Positions 35,756 through 47,790 of a DNA stretch of 64,000 bases are shown here, piece by piece (position 1 is the stretch's first letter; each line of letters starts with the position of its first letter). The translations under genes and the position numbers were made by a program. Below the pieces are notes generated by a model. The model saw only the letters and a list, made by a program, of their open reading frames with translations. It was not told the DNA's origin and did not search any database. This DNA is from Bretschneidera sinensis (lineage: Eukaryota > Streptophyta > Magnoliopsida > Brassicales > Akaniaceae): the NCBI GenBank assembly GCA_023935145.1, contig CM043704.1, forward strand, positions 98,326,873 to 98,390,872. The letters are read 5' to 3'.

Positions 35756-37461
35756 AAAATGTCAACTTTCTATTTTAGCTCATATAACTATATCCAGAAT
35801 AAAAATTCAACCTTTCAAGATTCACATATAATAAGAGACTACATATATGGTCCACAGTTTTCCATAAAGTTAACCATCCCACTTTTCAAAAAAAATCTTT
35901 AAGCAGAGAAAAAAATTACACTCATTCAAAGCAAGGAATAGATATAGTGAAGCTACCAGACATATTGCAGTATTTTATTTATATTGCATGGTCAAATTTG
36001 GTATTAGAGGTATGCAATCCTTCGAGATCTGCAATATTGTCCGTCAAATATGTTATTTCAGTATTAGATGGTAAAGGCTTGCCAATTTCAAAGCAAAATA
36101 GATCAACTATGCACCATAGTAGAGAAGTATTCTTAGTATGAGAAACAAATCAATGTACAGAAATTAGGTTCCTTCTCTTTAGTTTGTCATGAGAAAAGAT
36201 AGTACCATATAAGTCAACAATCATTAATTCATAGATTTTGTTACCAATAATTCTTTCCTCACTTCAAGTAGCCTGAGATTGCTCAATTTTCCTTCTATCA
36301 ATGATGTTGCAATTTGGATTTGGGGTTTATACAGTGAGGGAAGAGAGGGAGAAGAGAGAAAGAGAGTCCAAGAGAGACGGTGGCTGTGCTGTATTAAGGC
36401 AGAAAGGATATTAACCATAAGATTAGTAGTAGATTATATATAAGACATAACAAGAGAGATTACAATAATACCTTTACTCCTAACAAATGAAGTTACATTC
36501 TCTTGGCAATCCATGACATGGTAAAAGGAGCATAAGTTTTGTAGGATGATCCCTTTTACCTTGTTCGCATCAGTAAAGAAAGGGTTAATGAACTTCTGAA
36601 AATCTTTTAGGATGAGTGATGGCCATCAACTTCTTCAGGTTTGGACATGCATGTTAGTAATGCATATTATTTCTCATGATAAATGTTCCAAACTGACCAA
36701 GGAAGAATCATTAGTGCTTAATAGAACTGACAATTCAAACCCAAACTTAATAAAATTGAAAATTCTAGACATCCAAATGGTTAAAGCGATGTCATGCAAA
36801 TCATGCCTTATTAAAGTAGAGATGGTCAAGCGATGGCAAGATGCAAACAAAATGGTTTTAAGTCATATATAACTAATCCAAACTTCATCCAACATAAGAA
36901 AATAAATTTCATCACATGGGGAAACAAAGGTGTAAATACATATAAACAACTCGAGTCAAGATGACAATGATACTATGATACATACCAAGAGCATGAGCAG
37001 TGACGATGCTCGGCAGGTTTTGAAGAAATATTTCCCCCTCAAGCACATCTAGGAAACAAAATACAGAAAACACAAGAGCAGATCAAACTTTCAAAGCAAC
37101 CAATCCAACCAAAACCGTATGCCGCATCACATTGACAGCAAATAAATCATGAATACCAGCGATAACTGGGCACATGGAAATTTGCAGCAACTGTAAATAA
37201 TGATGATTAAATGACTCATGAACAACTACTTTATACTCCTAGCTATTGACAGTAAAAACAAATGACAAAGATGCCAATACAGAGTTGACTCGTAAGGGTG
37301 TACAACGGTTTGGTTGAATCTGACAAACCAAACAAAAAATACATATTCAGTGCAATTTAGTTCGTTTTATTGAATTGTCAGTTTGATTTCGGGTTGAATA
37401 TTTTAAGAAACTGAAGAATTAGTTTCCTTTCCAGTTTCAAAAATTAAAACACCAAACCAAA

Positions 37462-37632
37462 GGATCATGATCCTCTCCATTTGAAAATTGAAATGGAATC
37501 AAGTTTATGGTGAAATTGAATGTCACATCATCAAATGGAGAATATTCAATTTCAAATTTATCAATGTAATATTTAATCTCATCATAAACTTGACCTCCAT
37601 TTCAATTCTTAAATGAAAAGGATCGTGGTCCC
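37462..37632. repeat. Fold-back MITE
   Basis: The left end GGATCATGATCCTCTCCATT pairs with the right end, which reads GGACCACGATCCTTTTCATT when reversed. The match continues through AATTGAAATGGA and TCAAGTTTATGRTG. The unit is 171 bp and folds into a hairpin. No coding capacity. Confidence 0.78.
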
Positions 37633-37732
37633 AAAAAAAAAAAAGAAACCATACCATATATATACTTTAAAAACGTTTACTACGTGTTGCACAAATTTAC
37701 TTATACCTTAGTACATTTGATTATAACCTCAC

Positions 37733-37931
37733 TAAAAATACATGTCATCTGCTAACCCTAATGTTCAATATGTTACTGGCACCTCCCTCCCTCCCTCCCT
37801 CCTTCTCTCTCTCCCTCTCTCCCTCTCCCTCTCCCCCTCTCCCTCTCCCCCTATCCCTAATGTTCCATGTTTTTTAACCTCACTAAAAATAAATGTCATC
37901 TGTTAACCCTAATGTTCCATATGTTACTGGC

Positions 37932-37988
<57 letters not shown>
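37733..37988. repeat. Duplicated flank with two pyrimidine microsatellites
   Basis: The motif from CACTAAAAATA through CTAATGTTC to GTTACTGGCACC occurs twice (about 37732-37787 and 37878-37935). The first copy is followed by a (CCCT)n/(CTCC)n tract and the second by about 27 CT dinucleotides (37934-37988). A local duplication seems to have carried a microsatellite seed that then diverged. Confidence 0.8.
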
Positions 37989-37991
<3 letters not shown>

Positions 37992-39349
37992 TGAGTAATA
38001 AAAGAGTATTGTTTTTTTATAAATAAACAGTATTATTTTTTTGATAAATAAAGAATATTATTTTTATAATTAATTTATAATAAAAGAGTATTATTTGAAG
38101 GAGAAAGGAAAAGATTGTGCACTTTTCTAGAAGATCATTGAGATATGTATAATTCCTTCTTTTGTTATACACCTTATGATGGGTAAGATTTTAAGTTTTT
38201 ACCTATGAGCTACCCCATGCCTACTCCAGCCATTTACACAAACAAATGCTCAAAGGCAGTTTTGGCCATAGTCATTTTTAGTTAATTAGATATACAACAA
38301 CTTAGGAAAACTTTGAAGTTAGCAACAACGTAGAAATAGAATTGACTTTAATACGCACTTCTTCACAGAAACATTACAGCCCATCGGTCTAACCCTCTGA
38401 AATGACCAAGCAGGCTATAAATAACAATAATCAAATTGTCTAATTCTGTGGTCCAATTGAGCTTACAAACAAATATGTGGTACCTAAGAATCATAAGCTA
38501 ACAAGTTAACAACAAATCTGTTCTGACTTATCAGTATTTAACCAACAAAGAGAAAACCAAGGAAGTCATAATCAAATGTTACTGATGGAGTATTTTGCTA
38601 AAAGGTTGCATTTCTACAGGAAATAATAAAAGCCAGTAAATCATTTTCAAAAGACAATATTCCCAATGCCCCACTTGTTACAATTTTCGGGTAAGAAATG
38701 AATCATACCATGAAAAGAAGGCAATTTAAATATTCGATTATTCATATCCACAGCAACTCCTGATGGAACACGAAAGATCCCAGCCCTTGACATCATTGTT
38801 GTTCCTTGGCCGATATACAGTCCATTTCGTTCGAAACAGTAAGGATCTACAATGATATTGTAGCATGTATCAGCCCATAATGTCAAAGAAACTTATCCAG
38901 GGTTATATTAGTGGAAGACTTTTATAATCAAACACAACAATAGTACAAGAAATGTTAATTCCAGATGATAGAAATTATCAATACATGACAAAGCAAAGAA
39001 CTTCAGTAATTTTATTGCACTTTCATATTATATCCATCCTAACAATAACTGGATGAATTACGGCGAGGTCAACACATTTGGCATAACATATACAGATTTG
39101 AAGGTAACGACATACCACCATTATACAACCAGAAGAAGAATGCCTCAGTTAACTATTAGACAATTAGGGCAGACACAAATTTAATAATCCTTCTTCACAA
39201 ATCAGTAATAGAAATTTGTTAAATCATTTTGGCTACCTGTACAAGCCACAAAGGTTGCTTTTTCGCTTCGGAGCATCTTGAGGAAGAACCTTCACCATTG
39301 ACAATCTTCAAAGAAGAGGCAAGGTTTTAGTGAATATGTGTTACTTTTT

Positions 39350-39800
39350 TTTGATAAGTTATATGTTACTTATGTAAGGAAGAATCTGAAACAGTCTATC
39401 ATCTTTTACTTTGGTGCCCGTGGTTAAGACAAATGTGGGATTGGCACTAACGGTTGTGGGCCTTTCTCGGACAGTCATGGGATCTATAGAGGAAAGATTT
39501 GGGCTTGGAGAGGAATAGATGCTTCAAATGAGAAGAGGCGAGTTATGGCATTGATACCCTTGTCTATCTTTTGGTTGATTTGGTGGAAAAGGAACAGAAA
39601 AGCCTTTGAGGGCGTAGGGACTCCAATACACACTGTAAACGATAGATGACTTACTATTTTGACTTTTTGGTGCAATGGAAAATATGATCTAAATGAGAAT
39701 GATATATTTGATTGTTTTGAGATTTATCTTGTTAGTGAGTAATTTTTGTATATGGTTGGCACCCCCTTGGTGCATTTTAATGGATTTGTTGTTCTTATCA
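39350..39800 (+). mobile_element. LINE 3'-end fragment in the NSUN6-like locus
   Basis: The plus strand carries frame-broken LINE ORF2 C-terminal sequence: CKEESETVYHLLLWCPWLRQ (zinc-finger tail) and, after frameshifts, KRNRKAFEG-like sequence. The 3' UTR has TGGCACCCCCTTGGTGCA and TTCTTATCAAAG. It is antisense to the methyltransferase and lies where the second coding exon and PUA region are expected. Confidence 0.75.
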
Positions 39801-40469
39801 AAGTAGTTAGAATTGTGAGAAAGGAGTGCTTTAACTGACATTTGACAAGTTTAATCCAGACTGACATTTCATTATAACAAATTTTTTATTTCAATGTCAC
39901 ATTTCATTATAACAAATTAAGGTCTATACTTCTATTACCCATTAAAATTTCTAATAAGATCAACAGTTGTAATAGCCTCCGAATTTCTCCACTTAACCAA
40001 GCAAAACAGTTGTAATAGCCTCAGCTAATAAGTTGAGCAGAGCTCCATAGTTTTTCTTGATCATAAATATTAAGCACCTAAAAACTAACAAAAACAATTT
40101 TACTTTAGTTCATTTCCATACACTAAATTGCAAAGCAAGCTAAAAAAAAAGCATAATGAGTTCACAAATGCGTTGCGTTCTTTTCTTCTAAATGTTATTG
40201 GTATAGCTGTGAAGAGTGTTCTATGTAGAGAAGAAGATAAGAGAGAAGAGAAAAGAAGAAGTTTAGGTAAGTACGTGAGGGCCTTGGAAATGCGAGCGAA
40301 ATGGTAAGCTCCGTATGCTTTGATGAAGTACTCTTCCACCTGAGGATTCCAACGCAGAACTGGATTGTAACAGTAACGCTCTGATGGATCCATCTTTTAT
40401 CTTTTATGCATCGGCAAATAAACATGAGAGATTTTGAAGCATATACACATAGGTATATACAGTATGGAA

Positions 40470-40946
40470 AGAGATCAGTTTTTTATTTTCCTGGAAAACT
40501 GTTTTAAAAAATGAAAGTTAAAATCAGTTTTATGATGGTTTTGGAAGGAAATATGTTTAGATAATTGTAATTTGTTTTCAAAACAGAAAACAGTAAAATA
40601 CTGTTTGTATAATTTTATTTTGAAAACTGTTCTAACATTTAAAATTATTTTTAATTTTGAATTTAAATTTAAATCTATAATAATTTTATTTACTATATTT
40701 ATTAAATACTTAAAAATAATTAATATTATTTTATTTTTAAAATATTAATTTTTTTATATGTCATAAAGAAAGAACGAAACAGATAAGTGAACACTGATTT
40801 TAAAGTTATTTTTTGAAAATTATATCAGAAAATACTAATTTGAAGTTTTCGAAAAATTATTTTAAAAAATTACTTTTGAAAACTATTTGTTGAACATGAA
40901 AATTAATTTTAATTTTTGAAAACCGAAATCTCATCCAACATGCCCA
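40470..40946 (+). repeat. MITE family copy A
   Basis: It shares with 43370-43860 the order: AACTGTTTT and GAAAGTT blocks, a central AT-rich core with TTAAAAATAATTAATATTAT, then AAACTATTT and CATGCCC at the end. About 475 bp, no coding capacity. It lies just upstream of the NSUN6-like first exon. Confidence 0.72.
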
Positions 40947-43369
40947 TAGGGTTCTGCAGAGTGGAAAGCTTTCTGCCGCTGATGGTTTGGAGCAAGTCCC
41001 TCGCTTTCTTCATTCAACTCAAATTTGTGAAAATAAGGTGGGTTTTAACTTTCACCTGCACAAAAGCCTATAGGGTTCGGGCTTAGGCCCAACGTGTTGT
41101 AAGGAATGCGGCTTGGGCTTGTCTTGGAAAGCAGATTGGACACTAAGAGCCTCGCCCTAAGGTTGAACTGGCCTTGAGTTGGTCCACCCCGTGTTTTCAA
41201 AGGCGGTATAGGTTTGTTTTTATCGTTTAATCCGACGTATGCTTCACACAAAAGCATACGTATTTCGCACTTAATTGTGTGAAGCGTATATTCTTTAGGT
41301 AATTTTTATGTTTAATTGATTAAAAATAATGTCATTTTGAATTTTTTATGATTAATTTTTAAATTATTTTTAGACTTGTAAAATATTTAGAATAGTTGAT
41401 TATTTAATTTATATTTTTCTAAAATTTTAATTGATATTTACTATTTTTATTATTTTAAAGTAATTAACTATTATTTTTAAATAAAAAATACTTAAAAAGC
41501 ATGCTTTCCAACACATCAGAGCATGCACTGGCCTCGTAAAAAGTAAAACGCTTAACTTACTTCTTGACTTTTGAAAACATTCATCCGCCACGAATCCCTA
41601 TTGAAAAAATAAACAAAAAATCACATTAAGGCTTTCATGGTTTACGAAAATCTAAATTCATTTTTTTTTCTATTCTGTGTAATTAATTTTTTTTTCTTTA
41701 TCAATATAAATTGAAATCGAACCAGAAAACTACATCAGAATTTCTTTCCTTTCAATATCAACCTTTTGACAAATTCAATTTCATTCTAATTTGAAGAAAA
41801 CGTTGTTTAATTACGAGAATTCAATCCAAAAAAACAAATAATTATTAATATTTTTAGTAGATAATTAATGCATCGAAATGGAGATGGTGGAATCTTTATG
41901 AATGTTACTAAGGACGGATTTTGAGCATTTTTTTTTTTTTTAAGGGGATCAAACATAAGTAGAAATTTATATTATTTATTTAGATGTCTTTGGTCTGACT
42001 TGAAGACCTTTTCTCTTGGGGGTTCGAGAACTTGCCCATAAGGCAATTTTTTTTACCCTTTTCGTTGCGATCTTATTGTTATCCTAATTCATTTTGATTT
42101 AAATTATTTTATAACATATAGGGTAGCAATTAACTATCTAAACTCATTAATTTTACTAAACTCATGACTCACAAAGAACAAAACTTATTTTTTAACCAAA
42201 TAAAAGACAAAAAAAAACAATCACCAAGTAAATTATTTTGTCATTCTTAATTCATAATTATTCCCGACTCAAATCCTGAAATACGAAAAATATAATTTTT
42301 ATACTAGATCCAAAAGGTTTTTTTTAAGGAAAAAGATAATAAAAAGAGTCTGTCAGACATTATTAAAGGGACCATATATTTTTTCTTTTTATAACCTAAA
42401 ATTTTTTTAAAAAAAATTAAAAAACTTGTGGGGGCCATGGCGCCCACTTGTCCTTACTAAGATCCATCACTAAATATTAGGTGAGTGTTTTCACATGTGA
42501 ATTAGATTAAGTGTTGATTCATGTTAGATTATCAAATAAAATCTATTTCATTTGATTACATTGAAAGAACTCAAACTGTCAAACTCAAATTCTCTTGACC
42601 GAAAAAACCAACCTTTGTCGTTAGAGCATTTGGTGGTTAAATATACTTATCATGAGCTACAATTATTCTTGCCTGTCAATCTTGTCACCGACTTTAAACT
42701 AGGGAGGTTAGATGAAAAACTCACCTAAGTACAAAATGTAAACTTATAAAGTCATTTCAAAACGAGACGAAAAAACAAAGAATTTAATTTAATTCAAAGC
42801 AAAGCACTGAAAATCCATGCATTGCATAGACAATTTTGTCTTTGGACGTGTATATCCAAATTGAAGAAGGCAGCTTTGAAATGGGACTTCTCACTTGGAT
42901 TTTTCGTTGTTCAAAAATCTTTTGCTTCCTCCAAAAAATAAGCACTTCTATTGGTTAATTAATGATAAACTTATAACATGATCGCGTGTTGGGAATGCCA
43001 CAATACCACGAACTTTTGTTTTGTGTGTTAAACCGAAACTCTTCCACACATTCCATTTCTTTTTTCTTTTTAACTCTACCACGTTTCTTCATAATTTTCT
43101 AATTTTTTTATAGGATTATTATATAATATAAAACATAAACCAATGCCAGTCTTAACATCATGTTTGAAATAAATGAATTATATGTTTTTTATAAAATTTA
43201 TTTTAAATTTTGTAGTTGTTCGTTTGAAAGAAAAAAATTTTAGAATTCATTTCGAAATGAATTCACTGTGAAATTAGGTTGGCTTGTTGTAAATTCTATC
43301 AATTTTAATAGAATTTATAAATGAATTTTATAAAATTAAGAGTAAAAAGCTATGTTGATCAAAATATTA
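40947..43369. other. Gene-free region upstream of the NSUN6-like locus
   Basis: No gene recognised. At 41918-42475 the sequence opens with AAGGACGGATTTTGAGCA and closes with CTTACTAAGATCCATCAC, ends reminiscent of a common plant repeat, but it is not classified. Paired 'gaagcgtatat/gcttcacaca' motifs lie at about 41230-41300. Confidence 0.35.
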
Positions 43370-43860
43370 GAGCATGTTTAAGTAACAGTTTTCTGTTTTC
43401 AGTTTTCGAAAATGAAAGTTGAAAACAGTTTTCTGATGTTTTCTGAAGAAAATATGTTTGAATAACTGTAACTTGAAAACTGTTTTCAAAGCAGAAAACA
43501 ATAAACATTGTTTGGATAATTTTATTTTGAAAACTATTTTGATACACCTTATAATTTTTTTAGTTTTGAGTTTAAATTTAAAATATATATTAATTTTATT
43601 TCTCATATTTACTAAATATTTAAAAATAATTAATATTATTTTATTTTTAAAATTTTAATATTTTTTATATAACATGGAAGAAAAATGAAACATAGAAATG
43701 AACATTGATTTTTGGGCTATTTTTCGAAAATTATGTCAGAAAACACCAATTTAGAGTTTTAAGAAAACTGTTTTTGAAAACTATTTTATAAAATTACTTT
43801 TAAAAACTATTTACCAAACATAGAAAAGTGTTTTCGAAAACCCTATCTAAACATGCCCCC
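43370..43860 (+). repeat. MITE family copy B (most complete)
   Basis: The left end GAGCATGTTTAAGTAACAGT and the reversed right end GGGGGCATGTTTAGATAGGG form an imperfect terminal inverted repeat around GCATGTTTA. The next 60 bases of each end are TTTTC/GAAAA-rich and complementary. About 490 bp, no coding capacity. Confidence 0.78.
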
Positions 43861-44365
43861 TATTTTTTTTCCTCTCTCTCCATCTCCCTTTCTAAATTTT
43901 TCATTTATTTCAAACATTTTAAATTTGAGAAATCAAATAAATTATACAATTTAAAATTAAAAAAATCAAAAATAATTTTTTTTAAAACTAATTTAATTTT
44001 TAATTTATTTAAAAATAAAATAAAATATATTTTTATTTGTTTTCAAACGGATGCTAAATTCTCCCAAAATGCCATAATAATGGTATTTGATATTTCAAAT
44101 CTAGAGAAGCAGTCACATGTGACTATAGGAGAGGATTAAGAGGGGAAAAAAATTGCAGAATGTTGCCAAAGTGGAACGTTAATGGAGCAATATTATTCTC
44201 GCTCAAAGTTCACTACGACCCTATTGTAATGCAATTGTTTCTTTTGAGTATTCAACATTAGTACATCACAATTCCATTGAACCAAAATCAACCAAATTAA
44301 CAAATACCCCAGGTCCAGCAGTCTATAAAATATGCATATAAATATACTCCAAAGTCCAAAACAAG

Positions 44366-45030
44366 GTTTATTGAAGCTCCACATGCATTTACGTCTGCCC
44401 CAAGAAAACTAACAGTGCCTTTTCTTTTTTTTTTATTTAAGTAAAAATGAGTAAATAGGTAGGGTTTTTCATATATTCATCAAAGAACATTAGATCCAGC
44501 ACATAGAGTGAATATAAAGTAATCTCTACTGTATTTATCAAAGTTTAAATTTAACGCCAACAAACGTATATGGAAAGATTCGAATCGAAACATTTTTAAC
44601 GAACTGAACGAACTTTTACCATTGAACCAAACGCTTATTGACAACACCATTTGTTTTTCTCCTCTTGGTTTTGTGTTAATATTTCTTGGTCCATTGGGTT
44701 ACTGGGTTAAACATTCCAAAAAGAAAATAAAGGCGGACATACCCTATTTTTTATTAAGATAATATCTTGTGCGCTTGGATAGATAATAGATCTATTACTA
44801 TATGAAATCGTAGAGGATTATTATATACAATAAATCATCGTCATAAAGAATATAATAGAATTAATGTTTTAAAAATGAAACTTAAGAAAGATAAAGACGA
44901 GTGTTGATGGTGTACGTTACCTTCTGTTCGTCTTAAAAAAAAATAAGAATTATCAAATTTAAGTTGATTATTCTGCCCCTTTCAATCGGACAAGGCAACG
45001 TAAGTTATCAATAAAAATACAAGTACTTCC
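44366..45030. repeat. Segment duplicated at 46938-47320
   Basis: It shares TTTATTGAAGCTCCACATGC, CTTGGTTTTGTGTT, AATATAATAGAATTAATGTT and GACAAGGCAAC with 46938-47320, in the same order and orientation, with indels. Non-coding. Confidence 0.7.
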
Positions 45031-45275
45031 TCCCAGTGCCATCAAACTGTAAAACATTTCAATTTTTTCCTCCTGTAAGCCAAATGGGCTATGAGGAATC
45101 ATAACCCTCGAAACTTTAACTCTCTATGATTAAATATGACCTTACATACTAAAAAGACATATAGGCTTTAGTTTGCTAGAGAAAAATAAAAATACATGTA
45201 CATGAGTTCATGGACAGTGCCAAACACACTAGTGCATGGTTCATCACTACTCACTCAAAGGAAGAAAAAAAAACA

Positions 45276-46202
45276 TGGGGTTACTTTTTGTTGTTTGATG
45301 TTGGGAGAATTTGTCCTCCAATAACCTTTTCCTTCGTTAAGACCAAGTCGCCCCTGATAACAAATAACAAATTTGATTTCCTAACAAATTGTTAATATAA
45401 AAAAAGAGTTCTCAAGGTCCGAAAAACGTACGCTAATTATTCATCATTATTATCTCCGAATGCATTATCTTGTTTTTCTTCTGTGGCTTTTTAGATCACT
45501 ATTATTTTTTTTTCGTGTGCAGATTCAATATCTTGAGCTTCTGATCCGATAGCAGATTTTCAACATCAATATCATTATTTTAATCATTTTAAGTTAAAAT
45601 TTTGGGGTTTAGACTACTTCATCACTAACCCTACTTGATGGTTTCATCCTTCTAAAATCATAATTACAAGCGAACTCAATGTCGTACAGAAGTCCTCCTT
45701 CATGCAGTTTGTAACAAAACCTGGGGTTACTTTTTGTTGTTTGATGTAGGGAGAATTTGTCCTCCAATAACCATCTCCTTCGTCAAGACCAAGTTGCCCC
45801 TGATAACAAATAACAAATTTGATTCCCTAACAAATTGTTAATATAAAAAAAGAGTCTTCAAAGTCCAAAAAAACGTACGCTAATCATTCATTATTATTAT
45901 CTCCCTCTCTCTATTTAAAAACCTAGATTAACAAAGGCATAAGAAAATCCCCAGATGCACTACTTTATTTTTCTTCTGTGGCTTTTTAGATCACTATTTT
46001 TCTTTTACCGTATGCAGATCCAATATCTTAAGCTTCTAATCCGATAACAGATTTTCAACATCATTATTTTAATCATTTTAGGTTAAAATTTTGGGGTTTA
46101 GACTACTTCATCACTAACCTACTTGATGGTTTCATCTTTCTAAAAACATAATTACAAGCGAACTCAATGTCGTACAGAAGTCCTCCTCCATGCTGTTTGT
46201 AA
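45276..46202. repeat. Tandem duplication of about 450-480 bp
   Basis: Unit 1 runs from 45276 to about 45715 and unit 2 from 45722 to 46202. Both start TGGGGTTACTTTTTGTTGTT and end with GTCGTACAGAAGTCCTCC and TTTGTAAC; identity is high by eye. Unit 2 has an extra segment (CTCTCTCTATTTAAAAACC) at about 45902-45945. On the minus strand the shared end reads LLYDIEFACNYVF within a 74-codon frame (46327-46103) of no recognised family. Confidence 0.85.
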
Positions 46203-46937
46203 CTTGGGTGGTGGAGGTGTTGATTGCTAGAGCAGCTCTGTAATTTGTTAGTGTGGCAGGGTTCAGGCAAATACACGCTCGGGTATCTGCTACTGGGGGA
46301 CGACATCTGTCTTTTGGGGCTTATCATCGAAGATTTCCAACCATTAGCATTAGATTTTGACTATTTCCAGTTTTGAGTCTAACAATATATACTACTATTA
46401 AAAAAAATGAAGAAAAATTATATAAAAATGGATAAAAAAAGGTTCCCGATTTTTATTTTTAGTAATTGAAACTGAGAATTTAAAACGTTACTGTTTAAAA
46501 AAAGAGGTATGGATATTAAATTATTAATTGAGCTTACTGCCAATCCACAGTTTCCTATTCTCAAGCTTTTACTTTTTTTTTTTTTTTTTTATGATTCTCA
46601 ACTTTATAAAAGGATATTTTTGTGATTTTTTTTACTTATAAGTATGTAATGAAAAAAATATATAATATAAAGGTCTATCTCATTTTTAAATGAAAATAAT
46701 TTTTTTCATACTTTTTAACAATAAAATTATTTCTTATACTATATATCTCGTAATTGTCATTAGTCAAACAATAGAGAAAAAATATGCCCACGCTTGTACC
46801 CTCACGCCAAGTACTCACGTTATAATACATGTAAGAAGAAGAAAAATGTAAAAAATATGTACTCGGTAATATAAGAAGACAGTATCCTATTAAAAAACCA
46901 GTATCATCAGAAAGCAAATTGATTTATATATGAAATA

Positions 46938-47320
46938 ACGTTTATTGAAACTCCACATGCATTTATGTCTGCCGCTAAAAACCGACAAGTGCTTTTTGTT
47001 TTTCTCCGCCTTGGTTTTGTGTTCATATTTCTTAGTTCATCAGGTTACTGAACATTTCAAAGAGAAAATAAAGCAAACATTCTCTATTTTTATTAAGATA
47101 ATGATATTGTGGACTTGGATAGATCTATTATTGTATGAAAAGAGAGGGGTTTACTCTATACTATAAAATATAAATCCCCGTCACAAAGAATATAATAGAA
47201 TTAATGTTCTAATTAATGTATGTTGCCTTTTATAAACAAGAAAGAGATAAGCATTACTAAATTTAAGACAGCTATTCTATTCCTACCATTTTGACAAGGC
47301 AACATTCTATCAATAAAAAT
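46938..47320. repeat. Second copy of the 44366-45030 segment
   Basis: Direct, diverged copy of the upstream segment (TTTATTGAAACTCCACATGC start). A further related pair lies at 46741-46860 and about 47975-48100, sharing TTGTCATTAGTCAAACA and CACGTTA. The 44-48 kb stretch is therefore a mosaic of local duplications with a MITE in between. Confidence 0.68.
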
Positions 47321-47324
47321 ATTA

Positions 47325-47790
47325 GGAAAGAACTTGAAATATGATTGAAAATCAGTTTTCGAAAATTGTTTTCGAAAACAGTTTTTAAAAATTATTTTAT
47401 AAAAATTCTAAATTTTTATTTTTTGATATAACTTTTAAAAAATAACTCTAAAATCAGTGTTTACTTTTCTGTTTCATTCTTCTTTCATGGTATATAAAAA
47501 ATATTAAAATATAAAAAATAAAATAGTATTAATTATTTTTAAGTATTTAATAAATACGAGAAATAAAATTAATATAGACTTTAAATTTAAACTCAAAGTT
47601 GAAAATAATTACAAGGTGTATTAAAATAATTTTCAAAATAAGATTATCCAAATAACATTTCACTGTTTTCTGTTTTGAAAACTGTTTTCGAGTTACAGTT
47701 ATTCAAACATGTTTTCTTCAAAAAAATCATAAAACTTTTTTTAATTTTTATTTTCGAAAACTGTTATCAAAACATGTTTTTAATATCTGT
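47325..47790 (-). repeat. MITE family copy C, inverted
   Basis: Reverse-complement copy of the 43370-43860 family: it begins with TTTTCGAAAATTG blocks and ends AACTGTTATCAAAACATG, with the TAATTATTTTTAAGTATTTA core between. Non-coding. Confidence 0.7.

Larger units (their letters stand above)
28836..40393 (-). pseudogene. NSUN6-like NOL1/NOP2/Sun RNA m5C methyltransferase, exon-depleted
   Basis: Seven exons with good splice sites are visible on the minus strand: 40393-40275 (MDPSERYCYNPVLRWNPQVE), 38846-38709 (ERNGLYIGQGTTMMSRAGIF), 37048-36986 (DVLEGEIFLQNLPSI), 33433-33222 (NSFDRVLLDAPCSALGLRP, motif IV), 31149-31068 (CTINPGENEALVHYALD, starting at the motif VI Cys), 30515-30454 (IGGPGLVGRCELPDGYIE) and 28947-28836 (EWLRPDEEELVQRFDP to the stop). 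The family methylates cytosine-5 in tRNA. Not found: the exon after SKALT and the PUA RNA-binding part (40275-38846), the SAM-binding exon (DMCAAPGGKT type, 36986-33433) and the exon before motif VI (33222-31149). Exon 1 to 2 and exon 4 to 5 cannot be joined in frame, so exons are truly missing or too diverged to read. A weak remnant lies at 39240-39310. The introns hold LINE, LTR, MITE and SINE insertions. A working gene is not excluded. Confidence 0.65.

Noticed and set aside
37934..37988. CRISPR-like or regulatory repeat array
   Set aside because: It is a plain CT microsatellite; there are no spacers, and the window is a plant nuclear genome.
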